NCBI GenBank assembly: GCA_018333395.1
Contig: JAGXSQ010000109.1
Span: 1-8,070, forward strand
Length of the DNA stretch: 8,070 bases
Reading direction: 5' to 3'
DNA from: Dethiobacter sp.
GTDB taxonomy: Bacteria > Bacillota_D > Dethiobacteria > Dethiobacterales > Dethiobacteraceae
Part shown: positions 1 to 7,147 of the stretch, piece after piece
Layout of the letters: each line of letters starts with the position of its first letter
How positions within the stretch are numbered: the first letter of the stretch is position 1
Translations under genes and position numbers: made by a program
Notes under the pieces: generated by a model
The model's database searches: none
Seen by the model: the letters and a program-made list of their open reading frames with translations, nothing else
What the model was told of the DNA's origin: nothing

Positions 1-329
1 TCCAGTTGGTGCGGCAAGGGGTCGACCCGGGAAATGGAGAGGCCAAAGTAGGGGTCGAACTCGTAAGCGATGCCAAGGGCATAAGCCTGCAAGCCCAGGT
101 CCAGGAGACGGGCATCGCCGTCAAACTTAAACCCGGCATCAAGGATGGTAAGCCCTTCAAGGTCGCAGGCGGTCAGAGTGACTCTGCGAAAGCGTTCGGT
201 CTGGGTGCCCACAAGGCCGACCGTCCAAACCCCATCGCCGCCGGCGCATACCGTCTCTACGCGCATCGGCTCGTTGAAGAGAGTACCTTTTACTATTTGA
301 CCCTCGCGCAGAGCAAACTCGCCTGACAT
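1..329 (-). CDS. N-terminal part of a large SNF2/DEAD-like helicase (runs off the left edge)
   Basis: An open frame from ATG at 329 continues for 109 complete codons to the window edge with no stop. The protein begins MSGEFALREGQIVKGTLFNEP and contains FDGDARLLDLGLQAYALGIAY (70-90) and FDPYFGLSISRVDPLPHQ (91-108). The last part is the Q-motif-like sequence (VDPLPHQ) which, in large helicases of roughly 900-1200 residues from defence loci, is followed closely by the Walker A motif. Such proteins include DrmD-like helicases and those found with DUF1156 methyltransferases and DUF499 ATPases. The ATPase motifs themselves lie outside the window, so the class rests on this N-terminal signature alone. 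G+C is visibly higher here than in ietS, and the gene is preceded by its own leader, so it probably begins a separate module. The exact system cannot be told from this end. Confidence 0.75.
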   Translation of the reverse strand, partial: MSGEFALREGQIVKGTLFNEPMRVETVCAGGDGVWTVGLVGTQTERFRRVTLTACDLEGLTILDAGFKFDGDARLLDLGLQAYALGIAYEFDPYFGLSISRVDPLPHQL

Positions 330-333
330 CGGC

Positions 334-344
334 TCCCCACCTTA
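334..344 (-). promoter_or_regulatory. Ribosome binding site of the left-hand helicase gene
   Basis: On the minus strand a purine-rich AAGGTGGGGAG ends 4 nt before the ATG at 329. The AAGGT part is spaced 10 nt from it. An in-frame TAA lies four codons upstream of the ATG, with no GTG or TTG between, so this start is unambiguous. Confidence 0.65.
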
Positions 345-360
345 CTAGTCAGTTTGCGTA

Positions 361-404
361 GAATCGATTCTTGCAAACCCTTGTTTTGCAAGCTGACGCT
401 TGCA
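361..404 (-). repeat. Overlapping inverted repeats in the leader of the left-hand helicase gene
   Basis: Three symmetric elements are packed into 44 bases. There is a perfect 7-bp inverted repeat with a 4-nt loop (387-393 with 398-404), and a perfect 8-bp inverted repeat with a 7-nt spacer (370-377 with 385-392). The third is a perfect 10-bp palindrome GAATCGATTC at 361-370. The arm around 385-393 is shared by the two inverted repeats, so only one hairpin can form at a time. On the minus strand the first hairpin is followed by AAACAAGGG, not a T-run, so it does not look like a terminator of ietS. It may be an operator with alternating TGCAAG half-sites or an attenuator-like leader. Confidence 0.6.
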
Positions 405-442
405 TATTTTATGATCTAAAGCATCAGCGGTACGGAATTTCA

Positions 443-2956
443 TCAAGACTCCACTTCCACAACTAATTTATTAGCAACTGCGGTATAGAGATCAACATCA
501 ACCTCTGGCGTGCGAATAGAGATAATCAATGCGTAACGTGCGGTCCGGTTATAACGTTCTAGACGTGGTCTGGTCTTCCACCAACCAAGTGCAGGATAGA
601 CCGCCAGAACTCCACGGCTTGCAAGATCTGCCGCGCTTCCACGCCAGATATCGGAATGCAAGGATCCTTTGTGACGCTTTTTTATGCCGATCAACCAAGC
701 AGAGTCGTCACCACCACCGTACGTCCCCTCTTCTTCATCGCGCGCTGCCGCATTAATGCGTGAGCGAAAATCATCCTCTGACTCCAGGGGGCGCTTCACA
801 TCAAAACGCAGTCCATGTGACTCATAGCGGTATCGTGAACGGACACCCCGTTCCGAAGGGTTGGGTTCAATATAATATGACAGCGTGACCCTCATCTCTA
901 CGGCTGTGTCGCTTAGTGCTTCAAGTTCGGGAATCGGCCATGGTAGGCGGTGCATATTCATATCCCTCAGAGTGGGCGGACTGCTTCCTTCACGTCCAAA
1001 GGGGTGAAGTTCTGCCTCCACAACCATTGTCAGAGAGTTCGAAACACTCCACAGGGCACGGTCTAAATTTGGAACTCCGTAACCACAGTGGCGTATAAGA
1101 CGTTCATAATCAGACTTAGATGCTTGACGATGTAATGGCAAAAACATTTGCATCATGTGATTTGTCCATTCTGCAGAATGAACGATTAAGGCGCGTACTG
1201 TCTCTGGCCACAGATTTGAGTATAAGGCCATCACTTGTGCCAGCATTTGTGCGGCCAGCGCTGTTGCTGCACTGGTTGCATTCAATGTTGTGAATAACAG
1301 GTGAGCTGGTTTATGGTGAGTAGTCAGAAGGCTTAAGCTAGGCATCCAGACTGCCCCATAAGCATCTTTGGCCGCATTTCCTCCCTCAAACACCACATCC
1401 GGTTTCATGGGCCAGTGGGACTGCCATGTTGCTGAGGTCGTACTGAAAGGACTAAGTCCACCGGCTTTGGCAATTGGCTGATAACTTCCTGTGTTAGTTT
1501 CAGTTATATTAACTAGCTCGGTGAAAGCACCAACGGTCAACGCATTCCAGGATTGCCCTGGATCATGTATACTGTCGGTGGTGTTGCTGTTTGGATAATT
1601 AATCCAAGCATTTTGGTCATTAATGTTACCTGCGGAAACCGCCAAGAGTCTTGGCCTGGCACCTTCACCGTCCGCATCAGCTGCTAATCTGTCTACCGCA
1701 GAAGACCACGATGAAGGTCGACCCCGATCCCTGTTATCCCTAGCGGTAATCGCCATTCCGAACACCCGATGTCGTTCTGGAGCCGTAATTTCAGGTCGGG
1801 CAACTGCCTCAATGGTCAGATAACCGTGGTGTTTGGCATCACCTACATTGGCGCCACCCTGTGGCAATAACTTCACGGATTCCAAACGATGGCGTATCTC
1901 TAAAGGTTGAGTTGAAACGAGCATTTCGGTCAAATTGCCGACCAGTGCAAGACCAGCCATGGCAGTGCCGTGTCCTTGAATATCATTAGTTCCCCATATA
2001 GGTTCCACAGTATGCAAATCAGAATTAGCAAGTGCCTTCGAGATTAAAGGGTGCCCATTGTTAACTCCGGTATCCAGCAGACACACATGGGGAACCGGTT
2101 TGCCAGATTCTGTGAATTGTGTGTACCTTAGAAAATCATCGAACCATTCTGATTGCTCTTCCGGTGGCAATGAATTAAAGAATTCCGCCGTCTCCTTAGC
2201 CCGCCTAAGTTCTGCAATACTGTTGAGCGTCATGACTGAGCGGCTCAGCTGATCAGATGAGCCGTATACAAGTAAAACAGTGCGTTCGGGAAACCTTAGC
2301 TCTCCAATCGCTACCCGGAGATTTTGAGCCTCGGCCAATCTGCAAAAAGTATTCACAGTGCTTGACCGGTCGCCCCGTATCGGTAGCCACACTTCCCACC
2401 AGAATGATTCCTCACCCGATACCGGAAAAACTTCGGTATCATCCGTCCAGAGCGCACGAAGGGTTGCGGCACGGATCTGTTGAATAGCATTAATAAGTCT
2501 CTTATAATCTCTGGCATGTCCCCTCCGATCGCGCTTTTCAGCCAAGTAGTCTCGAATCAAACCTTCAAAATGTTCCAGCTTCCCATCCGGTACGAATACC
2601 GTTGCTAAAGTGCGTTGCTCCTCATGACGCACGTTCAACAACTCAATACCTGAACGTTCCCGGGCAAGGCTTTCGAAAGCCAGTTCGATACCTGGGAAGC
2701 TTTCGAATTCCACCTGTAGTCCGAATCCACCGTCCAGCCCTGCTTGTTCCTGAACCTGTCGGGCTATGGTCATGTCCGACCTTAATGCATGGAACTGCCC
2801 CAGTAATGCCATCCCGTGAGAATTGCGATCTCGATCCGGTATGCGTGATTGATCGAACCTCTTTTGCGGTGGGCGAAATCGTTCAGTTGTGGTTACCCCA
2901 TCAAGGATGAAATGTCGTTTCATCTCATTGCGATTGCCTGACATTTGGAACCCCAT
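443..2956 (-). CDS. ietS: Subtilisin-like (S8) serine protease IetS of the IetAS pair
   Basis: An 837-residue cytoplasmic protease with no signal peptide, unlike secreted subtilases. Residues 1-285 form a family-specific N-terminal region (FILDGVTTTERF, IPDRDRNSHGMALLGQFHALR). The S8 core follows with Asp295 (LLDTGVN), His329 (GHGTAMAGLALVG), oxyanion Asn444 (SAGN) and Ser562 (NATSAATA), so the catalytic set is complete although the usual GTSMA is ATSAA. The C-terminal region, about 640-837, includes LSYYIEPNPSERG, SHGLRFDVKRPLESEDDFR and GSLHSDIWRG, patterns I recall as conserved in IetS proteins. In the Agrobacterium pair IetS is the toxin. The gene is 8 nt behind ietA and surely co-transcribed. 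The start is uncertain: ATG at 2956 has AGGGA only 2 nt ahead, so ATG at 2944 (codon 5) or 2923 (codon 12) may be used. No terminator hairpin is seen after the TGA. Confidence 0.9.
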   Translation of the reverse strand: MGFQMSGNRNEMKRHFILDGVTTTERFRPPQKRFDQSRIPDRDRNSHGMALLGQFHALRSDMTIARQVQEQAGLDGGFGLQVEFESFPGIELAFESLARERSGIELLNVRHEEQRTLATVFVPDGKLEHFEGLIRDYLAEKRDRRGHARDYKRLINAIQQIRAATLRALWTDDTEVFPVSGEESFWWEVWLPIRGDRSSTVNTFCRLAEAQNLRVAIGELRFPERTVLLVYGSSDQLSRSVMTLNSIAELRRAKETAEFFNSLPPEEQSEWFDDFLRYTQFTESGKPVPHVCLLDTGVNNGHPLISKALANSDLHTVEPIWGTNDIQGHGTAMAGLALVGNLTEMLVSTQPLEIRHRLESVKLLPQGGANVGDAKHHGYLTIEAVARPEITAPERHRVFGMAITARDNRDRGRPSSWSSAVDRLAADADGEGARPRLLAVSAGNINDQNAWINYPNSNTTDSIHDPGQSWNALTVGAFTELVNITETNTGSYQPIAKAGGLSPFSTTSATWQSHWPMKPDVVFEGGNAAKDAYGAVWMPSLSLLTTHHKPAHLLFTTLNATSAATALAAQMLAQVMALYSNLWPETVRALIVHSAEWTNHMMQMFLPLHRQASKSDYERLIRHCGYGVPNLDRALWSVSNSLTMVVEAELHPFGREGSSPPTLRDMNMHRLPWPIPELEALSDTAVEMRVTLSYYIEPNPSERGVRSRYRYESHGLRFDVKRPLESEDDFRSRINAAARDEEEGTYGGGDDSAWLIGIKKRHKGSLHSDIWRGSAADLASRGVLAVYPALGWWKTRPRLERYNRTARYALIISIRTPEVDVDLYTAVANKLVVEVES

Positions 2957-2964
2957 CTTCCCTA

Positions 2965-3951
2965 TTAAATATTCCCTTTAAGCTTTCGGGCAATGTTCTG
3001 GCGCTCCTCCAACATAACGTAAATATCTGCCTCTTTTAGGTGTGTACGATCATCAATCAGAGCAGCCTTGATCACCTCGTCCGCTGCCCTGGCGATCTCT
3101 GCATAGTTCAAGCCGGCGGCCTCCTTTGCCAACCGATCCCAGTACACGTTCTTCTCGACGGAACGTGAAAGTCGAGTCTTTAACAATGTGCTAATTTGCG
3201 CTTCGTTTGGTAGATTGTAATGAAGAACGTCATCGAAGCGGCGGAAGAGAGCCCTATCTAGGATTTCAGCATGATTAGTAGCGGCAATAATTAGGCTATT
3301 AGAGCGATCTTGATCGATCATCTGCAGGAAACTATTGAGCACTCGTCGGATCTCACCAACGTCGTTTGCAAGCCCCCTTTGGGAACCAATTGCATCGAAC
3401 TCATCAAAGAAATAAATGCCACGGTTGTGATCAGTAGCTTCAAAAACCTGCCGGAGCTTGGCAGCGGTCTCACCCATATATTTAGTAATAAGTCCATCCA
3501 GGCGGATCTGGAATAGCGGAATGCCCAATTCACCTGCCAAAACTGATGCAGTAAGTGTCTTTCCTGTGCCTGGCGGACCGACCAACAACAACTTTCGCCG
3601 AGGTGAGAGACCGTGTTCTAAAATGCGAGCAGCATGTCGCTGTTCAAGAATAACACGATGAATTTGCCGAGCAAGCGTATCATCCAAAATCATCTCGCTT
3701 AAGCGTACTTTAGGGTAGGAAACCGCCAGAAGATTGGCTAACTCACCCCGAGAACGACTTATCGGAACCGGTTGCCCAGCACCACGCCGCCGCTTGGCTT
3801 CGTCTATCAATGCGCGCAATTCCTCGGCCAGCTTGCCATGTCCCAATTTTGCCTCATGGGCCGCTACTTGCATGGCCACCGAAAAAAAAAGATTTTCATC
3901 GCCTTCCAGATGCGATTTTATCAAGGCCTTCAGTTGGTCAGCGCTCGCCAC
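2965..3951 (-). CDS. ietA: AAA+ ATPase IetA of the IetAS toxin-antitoxin / anti-phage pair
   Basis: A 328-residue AAA+ ATPase. An N-terminal helical region (1-60; EGDENLFFSVAMQVAAHEA, GHGKLAEELRALIDEAK) typical of IetA precedes the AAA core: Walker A GPPGTGKT (125-132), pore-loop-like LITKYMGET (154-162), Walker B YFFDEFD (180-186), sensor 1 Asn in AATNH (223-227), arginine-finger region RALFRRFD (233-240) and a sensor-2-side helix GLNYAEIARAADE (280-292). In the Agrobacterium Ti plasmid pair IetA is the antitoxin to the protease IetS; the pair has also been reported as a phage-defence system. The ATPase presumably holds the protease in check or delivers substrate to it, which is inference. 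The GTG start is fixed by GGAGGA 9 nt upstream. A T9 homopolymer spans codons 21-24. The protease gene follows after 8 nt. Confidence 0.9.
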   Translation of the reverse strand: MASADQLKALIKSHLEGDENLFFSVAMQVAAHEAKLGHGKLAEELRALIDEAKRRRGAGQPVPISRSRGELANLLAVSYPKVRLSEMILDDTLARQIHRVILEQRHAARILEHGLSPRRKLLLVGPPGTGKTLTASVLAGELGIPLFQIRLDGLITKYMGETAAKLRQVFEATDHNRGIYFFDEFDAIGSQRGLANDVGEIRRVLNSFLQMIDQDRSNSLIIAATNHAEILDRALFRRFDDVLHYNLPNEAQISTLLKTRLSRSVEKNVYWDRLAKEAAGLNYAEIARAADEVIKAALIDDRTHLKEADIYVMLEERQNIARKLKGNI

Positions 3952-3960
3952 AGGGCATTC

Positions 3961-3966
3961 TCCTCC
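3961..3966 (-). promoter_or_regulatory. Strong ribosome binding site deciding the ietA GTG start
   Basis: GGAGGA on the minus strand sits 9 nt before the GTG at 3951, which is near-ideal spacing. A nearby ATG at 3958 is out of frame and opens only a six-codon reading frame ending in TGA, so the GTG is the functional start. Confidence 0.8.
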
Positions 3967-3986
3967 ACAAAAATAGATCGTACTTT

Positions 3987-4015
3987 ATTATACCGCAAAC
4001 ACCCTTATCACTTCA
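3987..4015 (-). promoter_or_regulatory. Candidate sigma70-type promoter for ietAS
   Basis: On the minus strand a perfect TATAAT lies at 3992-3987. With a 17-nt spacer the -35 hexamer would be TGAAGT (4015-4010), a poor match to TTGACA. A better TTGGCA at 4022-4017 is 24 nt away, too far for a normal spacer. There is no TGN extended -10. Transcription would start near 3980, leaving a leader of about 30 nt before the GTG at 3951. The 104-nt gap, against 21-nt and overlapping junctions upstream, supports a separate transcription unit. No hairpin with a T-run is seen after the helicase stop, so read-through is also possible. Confidence 0.5.
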
Positions 4016-4055
4016 CTGCCAAAGCGATAATATTCAACAGCAAAGCATGAACCCA

Positions 4056-5840
4056 TTATCTTCCAGTTCCCTTAATGTAAGGATTTTTTTTAAAAAATGC
4101 TTCATCCCATATCCTCACACCGCGCTGCTTGGCAAACCGAGCGGCATCAGCCGTCACACCCATGGGCGAGACTAGGATCGGTTGAACACTCTTGCCTACA
4201 GGAAGCACGCCAATGAACTCGCGCACCACCTCTACACCAACCGGACGCGTCTGGTCCTTACATTGAACATAGATTGTTTGATCAACACCGACTGCGTCGA
4301 CCTTTGTTGCGATGAGGTAAATCCCCCCATCGCGGCTGCGGGGAGTTCGTTCAACCGACCAGCCGTATGCCGAAAGGATCTGCGCACAACGTTCCTCAAG
4401 TTCAAGCCCCGCTGGTTTGCTGCGGCGTTCAGTACGGTGTTGCGCAGGCGCTTCAAGCCCAAAAATTCCGAATAGCTCGTCCTGTGTCAGCTGTGAAGCG
4501 ATATCCAGGGAAACGTCGTCTATAATCTCATCAAATAACCGCTGCTTATCTGCTAATATCTTCTGAATACGCTCCTCGATTGTGCCCTCGCATATATACT
4601 TAAATACTGTGACCGGCACAACCTGACCCATACGGTGACTGCGGTCTTCAGCCTGACGCTCGGCTGCCGGGTTCCACCAACGGTCAATATGAAAAACGTA
4701 AGAAGCCTCCTGCAGGTTGAGGCCGACGCCGCCCGCCTTTAATGAAAGGATCAGCGCTTTGTGTACATCATTTGCCTTAAAACTCTGAATCACCTGGTCG
4801 CGGTCACTGCTCGACATCCCGCCCACATAAGTAAGCGGGTGATATTCTTGAAGTACTTGGGCCATCTTACCAACACCAAACATTTCGTCGGTATATTGTG
4901 AAAATAACAGCGCCCGGTGGCCCTGCTCACTTAGCACCGCAAGGCGATCACGCATATCAGCGACCTTCGCGGACTCTCCTGTATCAGGGTCAAAATTACA
5001 GATTTGCTTCAACCGGGTAATTAATGCCAGGACATGCTCGATTCTAATCGTTTCACCCTTTTCTCGCAAATGGATAATACCCTCTCGTTCAGCTCGTGAA
5101 TAGGTTTCTTGTTGCCTGGGTAAAAGCGGAAGGGTGACCTCTATCACTTGTTTAGGGGGCAACTGAGCAAGAACATCGAACTTGCGGCGTCGTAGTTGAA
5201 GTTGGCGATGCCGTTCAAGCAACTCCGGACCCGGACAATAACTTCTCATCGAAGTTGGATCGAACTGGTCAACGAATTCCAATATGGAGGCAAGATCGTC
5301 AAGCTTATTCTCAAGGGGTGTCCCAGTCAAGGCCCACGACCGTTTTCGGGGTAATTGCTTAACCAGGCGGCTGACCTCCACATCACGGTTCTTGATCTTT
5401 TGAGCCTCATCAAGAACCACGATATCCCAGACTCTCCGGCGGGGAGGAGACTCGGGATTGTCCGTAAAGTCTGAGCGTAAGGTCTCGTAACTAACGACGG
5501 TAATATGCGCGCCGGCTTTCCACTGCCACGCGCGGTCCCTGGCCAGTCCCCGGACAATAATTATTCGCAGTTCCGGAGCCCAACGATGCAATTCTCGCCT
5601 CCATTGGTTAATAAGGCTCGCCGGCACAACCAGCAAAACGGATTGGACCGTTCGCTGGAGGCAAAGTATCCGCATAGCAGCAATGGCTTGGATTGTTTTG
5701 CCCAGACCCATGTCGTCAGCGAGAAGGATACGGTCGCGGGTCAGCAGCATACGGACTCCATCAGCCTGGAAGGGCATCAACTCCAACCCAAGTGCTTGAA
5801 AATCCGTAAGATCGCGAAACGAAACCGTCATAAACCTCAC
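4056..5840 (-). CDS. SNF2-family helicase fused to a C-terminal Mrr-like restriction endonuclease domain
   Basis: A 594-residue SF2 DNA translocase with an added nuclease fold. Helicase motifs in order: LMPFQADGVRML Q-motif (21-32), DDMGLGKT motif I (42-49), VVPASL Ia (71-76), LDEAQ motif II (143-147), ALTGTPLEN III (170-178), LKAGGVGLNLQEAS V (367-380) and ERQAEDRSHRMGQ VI (394-406). Residues about 478-582 resemble the Mrr_cat/PD-(D/E)xK family: LEERCAQIL helix, RDGGI turn (503-507), VQCK strand (526-529, the QxK motif) and a PILVS...A..FAKQRGVRIW end. Tyr508 stands where the family normally has the metal-binding Asp of GID, so nuclease activity is uncertain. The likely role is ATP-driven movement on DNA with cleavage or binding of foreign or modified DNA, alongside the BrxD-like ATPase. 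The start is GTG overlapping the previous stop; an ATG three codons in (5831) is equally possible, since neither has a clear Shine-Dalgarno site. Confidence 0.9.
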   Translation of the reverse strand: MRFMTVSFRDLTDFQALGLELMPFQADGVRMLLTRDRILLADDMGLGKTIQAIAAMRILCLQRTVQSVLLVVPASLINQWRRELHRWAPELRIIIVRGLARDRAWQWKAGAHITVVSYETLRSDFTDNPESPPRRRVWDIVVLDEAQKIKNRDVEVSRLVKQLPRKRSWALTGTPLENKLDDLASILEFVDQFDPTSMRSYCPGPELLERHRQLQLRRRKFDVLAQLPPKQVIEVTLPLLPRQQETYSRAEREGIIHLREKGETIRIEHVLALITRLKQICNFDPDTGESAKVADMRDRLAVLSEQGHRALLFSQYTDEMFGVGKMAQVLQEYHPLTYVGGMSSSDRDQVIQSFKANDVHKALILSLKAGGVGLNLQEASYVFHIDRWWNPAAERQAEDRSHRMGQVVPVTVFKYICEGTIEERIQKILADKQRLFDEIIDDVSLDIASQLTQDELFGIFGLEAPAQHRTERRSKPAGLELEERCAQILSAYGWSVERTPRSRDGGIYLIATKVDAVGVDQTIYVQCKDQTRPVGVEVVREFIGVLPVGKSVQPILVSPMGVTADAARFAKQRGVRIWDEAFFKKNPYIKGTGR

Positions 5841-7126
5841 CCGATTTCTCGCATGACTTCATCGGTTTCACCTGAATACGAATCCAGCTCCAAATCCTTG
5901 TCCTCCGTGTAATCCGACCCCAGTACACGCTCCTCGATTTCCTGTTTTTCGTCGGGGAAAAGTCGCTTCAGATCCCATTCATAAATCCATCGCCGCACAT
6001 ATGATCGCATTGCCCTGGTATGCAGCGCCCACTCCGGGAAAACAAAATCGGGCGGCGACCATCCATAAGCCTCACGATAGATATCCCTCAGTTGATCGTA
6101 TGTACGTTTCAGCGTTGACTGAGTGGGATTTGAAAGAGTAATGGCCTCTCGTTCTATAATGCGCATGCCCACTTCCGCAAGTGCTGCCAACGCCATGAAC
6201 TCGTCCGTCCCTTTGCTGTGGAGTTTTGGCCTGACAGAATCACGGTCGCCCTTATCACTAAGTACTTTCGTTGCGAAATCATCAGTAATCGTCGCCACTG
6301 CGGTCAGCCCGGGATACTGCTGGCCTGCGATCTTCCCCATCCAACGCGCCAACTCGGCATATGATTTTCCGCGCTGAAGAAGGCTGTATCGTCCAATCAG
6401 CTCCACCTCATCAATTAAAAGAACCCACCCATTGTAACCTGCGCCGAGGATAAGGCGTGCCGCGAAGCGGAACCTTTGCAGCGCCAGCTCACGAACGGGG
6501 ACAGCCTTCAGCACATAAGCTGATGTTTGTCCGATTTGCTTCAAACCGTCCCTGGCTCGTTTAACCGGCAACTTATCTCCGGACCAAAAGCTCGTAATCT
6601 CCTCAACCATATCCAAATCATTCTTTAATCGCTCGTGTAAAAGAAGCGTTGCCGGAAACAGAGCGTTCACACCGCTGTCGTCCCGATTGGCCCACTGGGA
6701 AAACTCGGCGTACCTTAGTGAGTCCGGCTTGAGACGAAGGGCGATCTCTTTGATTGCCTGGCCGGTCAACTTAGGAACAACAGCCGCCTCAATCGCGGCG
6801 GAGTAGACCTTCGCCGGATCATAGAGCGGCGTTTCTTTGCTGATCACAATCCGGCTACAAACAAAGTTCCCGGAAATTGCAAGATGCTCAAAGTACTCTA
6901 GCAGATGCGATTTGCCGGTTCCAAATCCGCCCGCGATGAGGAGACCGGGAACCTGACGTTCTTCCTGTACAGCAGACCCCACTAATGCGAGCTGCTCTGA
7001 GAAACGGTGATCAATTTCGGGTTGACCGGAGCCGAGAACGCGAACCGCATCCCGGTTTGGCACACCGTTCCTGAGGGCTTCGAGAGCACGGCGGCAGATC
7101 ATTGTCCTCCATGAATCGTTATTCAA
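5837..7126 (-). CDS. BrxD-like P-loop ATPase (BREX ATP-binding protein family)
   Basis: A 429-residue cytoplasmic ATPase. The N-terminus (RRALEALRNGVPNRDAV, residues 12-28), Walker A GGFGTGKS (66-73), the VISKETPLYDPAKVY segment (94-108) and Walker B WVLLIDEVE (234-242) are typical of BrxD, the accessory ATPase of type 2 and type 6 BREX loci. Its exact role there is not settled; a DNA- or helicase-associated motor is assumed. The C-terminal 30 residues are strongly acidic. The start is TTG: the in-frame TAA of the preceding gene lies eight codons upstream and no ATG intervenes. An AAGGGA at 7135-7140, 8 nt away, supports it. An ATG at codon 9 (7102) with TGGAGG only about 3 nt ahead is the alternative. 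The gene's TGA overlaps the GTG of the helicase gene, implying translational coupling and joint function. BREX core genes are not in view, so the symbol brxD is withheld. Confidence 0.88.
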   Translation of the reverse strand: MNNDSWRTMICRRALEALRNGVPNRDAVRVLGSGQPEIDHRFSEQLALVGSAVQEERQVPGLLIAGGFGTGKSHLLEYFEHLAISGNFVCSRIVISKETPLYDPAKVYSAAIEAAVVPKLTGQAIKEIALRLKPDSLRYAEFSQWANRDDSGVNALFPATLLLHERLKNDLDMVEEITSFWSGDKLPVKRARDGLKQIGQTSAYVLKAVPVRELALQRFRFAARLILGAGYNGWVLLIDEVELIGRYSLLQRGKSYAELARWMGKIAGQQYPGLTAVATITDDFATKVLSDKGDRDSVRPKLHSKGTDEFMALAALAEVGMRIIEREAITLSNPTQSTLKRTYDQLRDIYREAYGWSPPDFVFPEWALHTRAMRSYVRRWIYEWDLKRLFPDEKQEIEERVLGSDYTEDKDLELDSYSGETDEVMREIG

Positions 7127-7147
7127 TTCAATCGTCCCTTCGTCAAA

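Noticed and set aside
6..326. Plus-strand open frame of 106 codons
   Set aside because: It lies opposite the left-hand helicase gene, whose minus-strand frame has a good ribosome site and a recognisable helicase N-terminus. The plus-strand product resembles nothing known.
387..404. Rho-independent terminator for ietS
   Set aside because: The hairpin exists, but on the minus strand it is followed by AAACAAGGG with no T-run. The T-rich flank is on the other strand, where no gene ends.
4084..4097. T8A6 tract that gives an A-AAA-AAT slippery heptamer near the end of the helicase gene
   Set aside because: A -1 shift here would meet a stop within a few codons and only alter the last residues, so programmed frameshifting has no evident product. 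It is noted only as a possible site of sequencing error.
3734..4175. Plus-strand frames crossing the gap between the helicase gene and ietA
   Set aside because: They overlap the ends of both convincing minus-strand genes and the promoter region, lack ribosome sites, and carry no recognisable motif.
5505..5912. Plus-strand open frame of 135 codons
   Set aside because: It is antisense to the N-terminal helicase motifs and the BrxD-like C-terminus, so the conserved minus-strand coding explains the open frame.
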